From contig NW_024468912.1 in the NCBI RefSeq assembly GCF_011745365.1, positions 3,906,001 through 3,970,000 of the forward strand: a DNA stretch of 64,000 nt. Direction: 5' to 3'. Below the pieces are notes generated by a model. It did no database searches. It was given only the letters and a program-made list of their open reading frames with translations, and was not told where the DNA came from. The translations under genes were made by a program, and so were the position numbers. The number at the start of each line of letters is the position of its first letter. Position 1 is the first letter of the stretch. Positions 60,937-64,000 of the stretch are shown here, one piece after another. This DNA comes from Cryphonectria parasitica EP155. Lineage: Eukaryota > Ascomycota > Sordariomycetes > Diaporthales > Cryphonectriaceae.

Positions 60937-63070
60937 ATGGCGCCAGCTGTTGGTATTGATCTGGGTACCACGTACTCTTGCGTCGGTGTCTTCCGCGATG
61001 ATCGCATTGAGATCATTGGTAAGTAATTATCACCCAGACGAGGAGCCGCCTTTAATGGCCATAACCCCTCAGCCTTGTGTGTTGCATCGACAATATGCTA
61101 ACTTTGTACCTACAGCCAATGACCAGGGCAACCGTACCACACCCTCATTCGTTGCTTTCACGGATACAGAGCGTCTTATTGGCGATGCCGCGAAGAATCA
61201 GGTCGCCATGAACCCGCACAACACCGTCTTCGATGCGAAGCGGTTGATTGGCCGCAAGTTCCAGGACTCTGAGGTTCAGGCCGACATGAAGCACTTCCCC
61301 TTCAAGGTCATCGAGAAGGGCAGCAAGCCCGTCATCGAGGTTGAGTTCAAGGGCGAGTCCAAGCACTTCACCCCTGAGGAGATCTCCTCCATGGTCCTCA
61401 CCAAGATGCGCGAGACTGCTGAGGCCTACCTTGGCGGCACCGTCAACAACGCTGTCGTCACTGTTCCTGCCTACTTCAACGACTCCCAGCGTCAGGCCAC
61501 CAAGGATGCTGGTCTCATTGCCGGTCTGAACGTTCTCCGTATCATCAACGAGCCCACCGCTGCTGCCATCGCCTACGGTCTTGATAAGAAGGTTGAGGGC
61601 GAGCGCAACGTGCTCATCTTCGATCTGGGTGGTGGTACCTTCGATGTCTCCCTGCTCACCATTGAGGAGGGTATCTTCGAGGTCAAGTCTACTGCTGGTG
61701 ACACTCACCTGGGTGGTGAGGACTTCGACAACCGTCTGGTTAACCACTTCGTTAGCGAGTTCAAACGCAAATTTAAGAAGGGTAAGTCTATTTCCTTTAT
61801 TACATTGCCAGAAAAATTTTTGGTAAACTTTTGTAAAGTTTTTTGAAAACTTTTTTGCTAACAAAAGTTTTTAGATTTGTCTTCCAACCCTCGTGCTCTG
61901 CGCCGTCTCCGCACTGCTTGCGAGCGTGCCAAGCGTACCCTCTCTTCCTCCGCACAGACTTCCATCGAGATCGACTCTCTCTTCGAGGGTATTGATTTCT
62001 ACACGTCCATTACCCGTGCTCGTTTCGAGGAGCTGTGCCAGGACCTCTTCCGCTCTACCCTGCAGCCTGTTGACCGTGTCCTGACGGACGCCAAGATCGA
62101 CAAGTCTCAGGTGCACGAGATTGTCCTGGTCGGCGGTTCTACCCGTATTCCCCGCATCCAGAAGCTGATCACCGACTACTTCAACGGCAAGGAGCCCAAC
62201 AAGTCCATCAACCCCGATGAGGCTGTTGCCTACGGTGCTGCCGTTCAGGCCGCCATTCTGTCTGGCGATACCAGCTCCAAGTCCACCAACGAGATTCTGC
62301 TCCTGGATGTTGCGCCGCTCTCCATCGGTATCGAGACCGCTGGTGGCATGATGACCAAGCTCATCCCCCGCAACACCACCATCCCTACCAAGAAGTCCGA
62401 GGTCTTCTCGACCTTCTCCGACAACCAGCCCGGTGTGCTCATCCAGGTCTACGAGGGTGAGCGTCAGCGCACCAAGGACAACAACCTGCTCGGCAAGTTC
62501 GAGCTCACCGGCATCCCTCCTGCGCCTCGCGGTGTTCCTCAGATCGAGGTTACCTTCGATGTGGACGCCAACGGTATCATCAACGTCTCCGCCCTGGAGA
62601 AGGGTACCGGCAAGACCAACAAGATTGTCATCACCAACGACAAGGGTCGTCTGTCGAAGGAGGAGATTGAGCGTATGCTGTCAGAGGCCGAGAAGTACAA
62701 GGAGGAGGATGAGGCCGAGGCTTCCCGTGTCTCTGCCAAGAACGGCCTCGAGTCCTACGCCTACTCTCTGCGCAACACCCTGTCCGACTCCAAGGTCGAC
62801 GAGAAGCTTGACGCTGCCGACAAGGAGAAGCTGAACGCTGAGATCAGCACGGTCGTTACCTGGCTCGACGAGAACCAGACCGCCACTCGTGAGGAGTATG
62901 AGGACAAGCAGAAGGAGCTCGAGGGCATTGCCAACCCCATCATGATGAAGTTCTACGGTGCTTCCGGTGCTGGTGGCATGCCTGGCGGTATGCCAGGTGG
63001 CATGCCCGGTGGCGCTCCCGGCGCTGCCCCTGGTGGCGACGACGGTCCTACCGTCGAGGAGGTCGACTAA
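60937..63070 (+). CDS. Cytosolic Hsp70 (Ssa type), three exons
   Basis: Exons are 60937-61018, 61116-61781 and 61875-63070 (647 aa; yeast Ssa1 is 642 aa). An ATP-driven chaperone for folding, translocation and disaggregation. The nucleotide-binding domain shows [15 protein letters not shown], the join [33 protein letters not shown] and [15 protein letters not shown]. The substrate-binding domain follows from [17 protein letters not shown], then the helical lid, a GGMPGG repeat tail and the C-terminal EEVD that binds TPR co-chaperones and marks the cytosolic class. Intron 1 (97 nt) has a GCTAAC branch point. Intron 2 (93 nt) is built almost entirely of A/T palindromes. Upstream are a heat-shock element and a TATA-like box, so heat induction is expected. 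Confidence 0.98.
61782..61874 (+). other. Palindrome-rich second intron of HSP70
   Basis: Contains a 10-bp palindrome AAAAATTTTT (61812-61821), a 7-bp hairpin AAACTTT-TGT-AAAGTTT (61825-61841) and a 9-bp hairpin AAAACTTTT/AAAAGTTTT (61846-61854 with 61863-61871). The 8-nt loop of the last is TTGCTAAC, the branch-point sequence; the acceptor TAG follows at 61872-61874. Confidence 0.85.
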
Positions 63071-63476
63071 GCGATTTCACCTCGCAAAGATTGCATGTCG
63101 ACGAGGATTTGGAGGAGTTCAAGGCCTTTCGATTTTTACGACATGCTAAGGGGTTAACTTAGACGATGGAGTCTCTTTCCTTTGTTTTTGCCATGACTTA
63201 ATGATACAGGGAAAAATTCGGCTCGGAAGGGTATACAAGTGCATTGGTCGTACTTAATTCATTCGACAGAAAGGAATTCAATAAAAAAAATAAAAAATCA
63301 ATAATCTCTCGCCAGGTTCCATGGCTACTTGTGACATGTCTTCTATTATGTAAACATCAAATTGAAGTTGGTTATTGGGAGAACAGAGAGGAGTACAGGT
63401 GTAAACGTTCTCTGGAACTCGCCCTAGTATCCCTGGTATATGTTAATTGTTTTAGTCGTCTCTTCAAGATCAATTG
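63071..63476. other. Convergent 3' flanks of HSP70 and the EMI1-like gene
   Basis: 400 bp, A/T-rich, no further feature recognised. Confidence 0.5.
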
Positions 63477-64000
63477 TTATGATCCCCTGTCAAGCCCTTT
63501 ACGTATCCTCTCCATCCTCTCCATCTCCCACCTCTGCAACTCGGCATCCTCTACCTGGGCTGCCTCCACAGGAGCCGAGAAAGCCTCACCGGGCGCGACC
63601 CTCTCGGTCCTCTCCCGCCAGACGTCCTCGCTGCTGGGCTTCCCCGGACCGTACCGGGCGAGGAGCTTGGCGCGGTAGTGCTCGCGAATCAGATCCTCCT
63701 TGACGGGGCCGGCGGCTTGGCCTTTTACGCGCATGCAGAACCAGAGGTCGTCCCAGAGATCGGTGCAGGCGCGGACGGTGCCGTAGCGGTAGATGTTGTT
63801 CCACTGGCCGCCGAGGGACTGGCAGTAGAAGGCTTGGTTGAAGGCGGACTCGCAGTCCATGGTGGTGGGGAGGAGGGACTCGGCTAGGGGGGAGAGGCGG
63901 GTTTGGGTCGTCGTGGAGGAGGAGGTGGAGGTTTCTTCTGTTGTTGTCGTTGTGGAGGAGGAGGGTGCGGTGGAGCTGTCCTTGCTTGCCCACCGCGACG
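63477..64000 (-). CDS. EMI1-like twin-CX9C protein (DUF3128), 5' end beyond window
   Basis: The frame is open from the right edge to the stop at 63479-63477. The conserved core begins DCESAFNQAFYCQSLGGQW and contains two CX9C pairs: C-ESAFNQAFY-C and C-TDLWDDLWF-C. This matches the family of yeast Emi1, needed for early meiotic gene induction, and resembles imported mitochondrial intermembrane-space twin-CX9C proteins. C-terminal part: EHYRAKLLARYGPGKPSSED, then an acidic/basic tail. Upstream of the internal ATG (63860) the frame continues with a Ser/Thr-rich stretch (SRWASKDSSTAPSSST...) to the window edge, so the true start is probably outside; a 127-aa product from 63860 is the alternative. 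Confidence 0.85.
   Translation of the reverse strand, partial: SRWASKDSSTAPSSSTTTTTEETSTSSSTTTQTRLSPLAESLLPTTMDCESAFNQAFYCQSLGGQWNNIYRYGTVRACTDLWDDLWFCMRVKGQAAGPVKEDLIREHYRAKLLARYGPGKPSSEDVWRERTERVAPGEAFSAPVEAAQVEDAELQRWEMERMERIRKGLDRGS

Overview
The window is nuclear DNA of a filamentous ascomycete (Pezizomycotina, probably Sordariomycetes). The evidence is short GT-AG introns (mostly 49-220 nt) with CTAAC/CTGAC branch points just before the acceptor, intron-split conserved eukaryotic genes, a fungal cutinase, and a CAP20/MPL1-type perilipin, a family typical of Sordariomycetes. No prokaryotic, viral, organellar or intact transposon genes were seen. The species cannot be named from this sequence alone.

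Layout from left to right: a secreted cutinase (1498-2253, +); the P-body/translation repressor Scd6/Sum2 (3281-5240, +); the box C/D snoRNP factor Bcd1 (6421-8268, -); a CAP20-type perilipin (12618-13507, +); a DENN-domain protein (15271-18109, -) with a conserved-looking continuation past an in-frame TGA down to 15055; a gene-poor stretch of about 8.8 kb; a pirin (26936-28151, -); a PSP1-domain protein (29754-32506, -); a second gene-poor stretch of about 7.5 kb; an unrecognised helical protein (39987-40995, +); ribosomal protein eL15 (41805-42825, +); a six-exon Pumilio/PUF RNA-binding protein (44406-49202, -); the second-largest subunit of RNA polymerase III (53318-56876, +); a RAD57-type RecA paralogue (57475-59185, -); a cytosolic Hsp70 with a heat-shock element (60937-63070, +); and the 3' part of an EMI1-like twin-CX9C protein cut by the right edge (63477-64000, -).

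The genes do not form a pathway cluster. This is an ordinary housekeeping region in which several neighbours happen to serve RNA metabolism (Scd6, Bcd1, eL15, PUF, Pol III). I reconstructed exon structures by hand from splice signals and phase continuity; all proposed multi-exon models keep frame.

The observations most worth a second look are: (i) the second Hsp70 intron, where a 9-bp A/U-rich hairpin puts the branch point exactly in its loop next to the acceptor, a candidate heat-sensitive splicing element; (ii) the in-frame TGA before 71 more coding-like codons in the DENN gene; (iii) the PUF gene, with a 24-nt microexon, a NAGNAG acceptor and two very long introns carrying in-frame internal ATGs; (iv) a recurrent intergenic near-palindrome, TACTATGGTA and relatives; (v) at least eleven G/C homopolymers of 11-16 nt. 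I did not find a convincing new multi-gene system.
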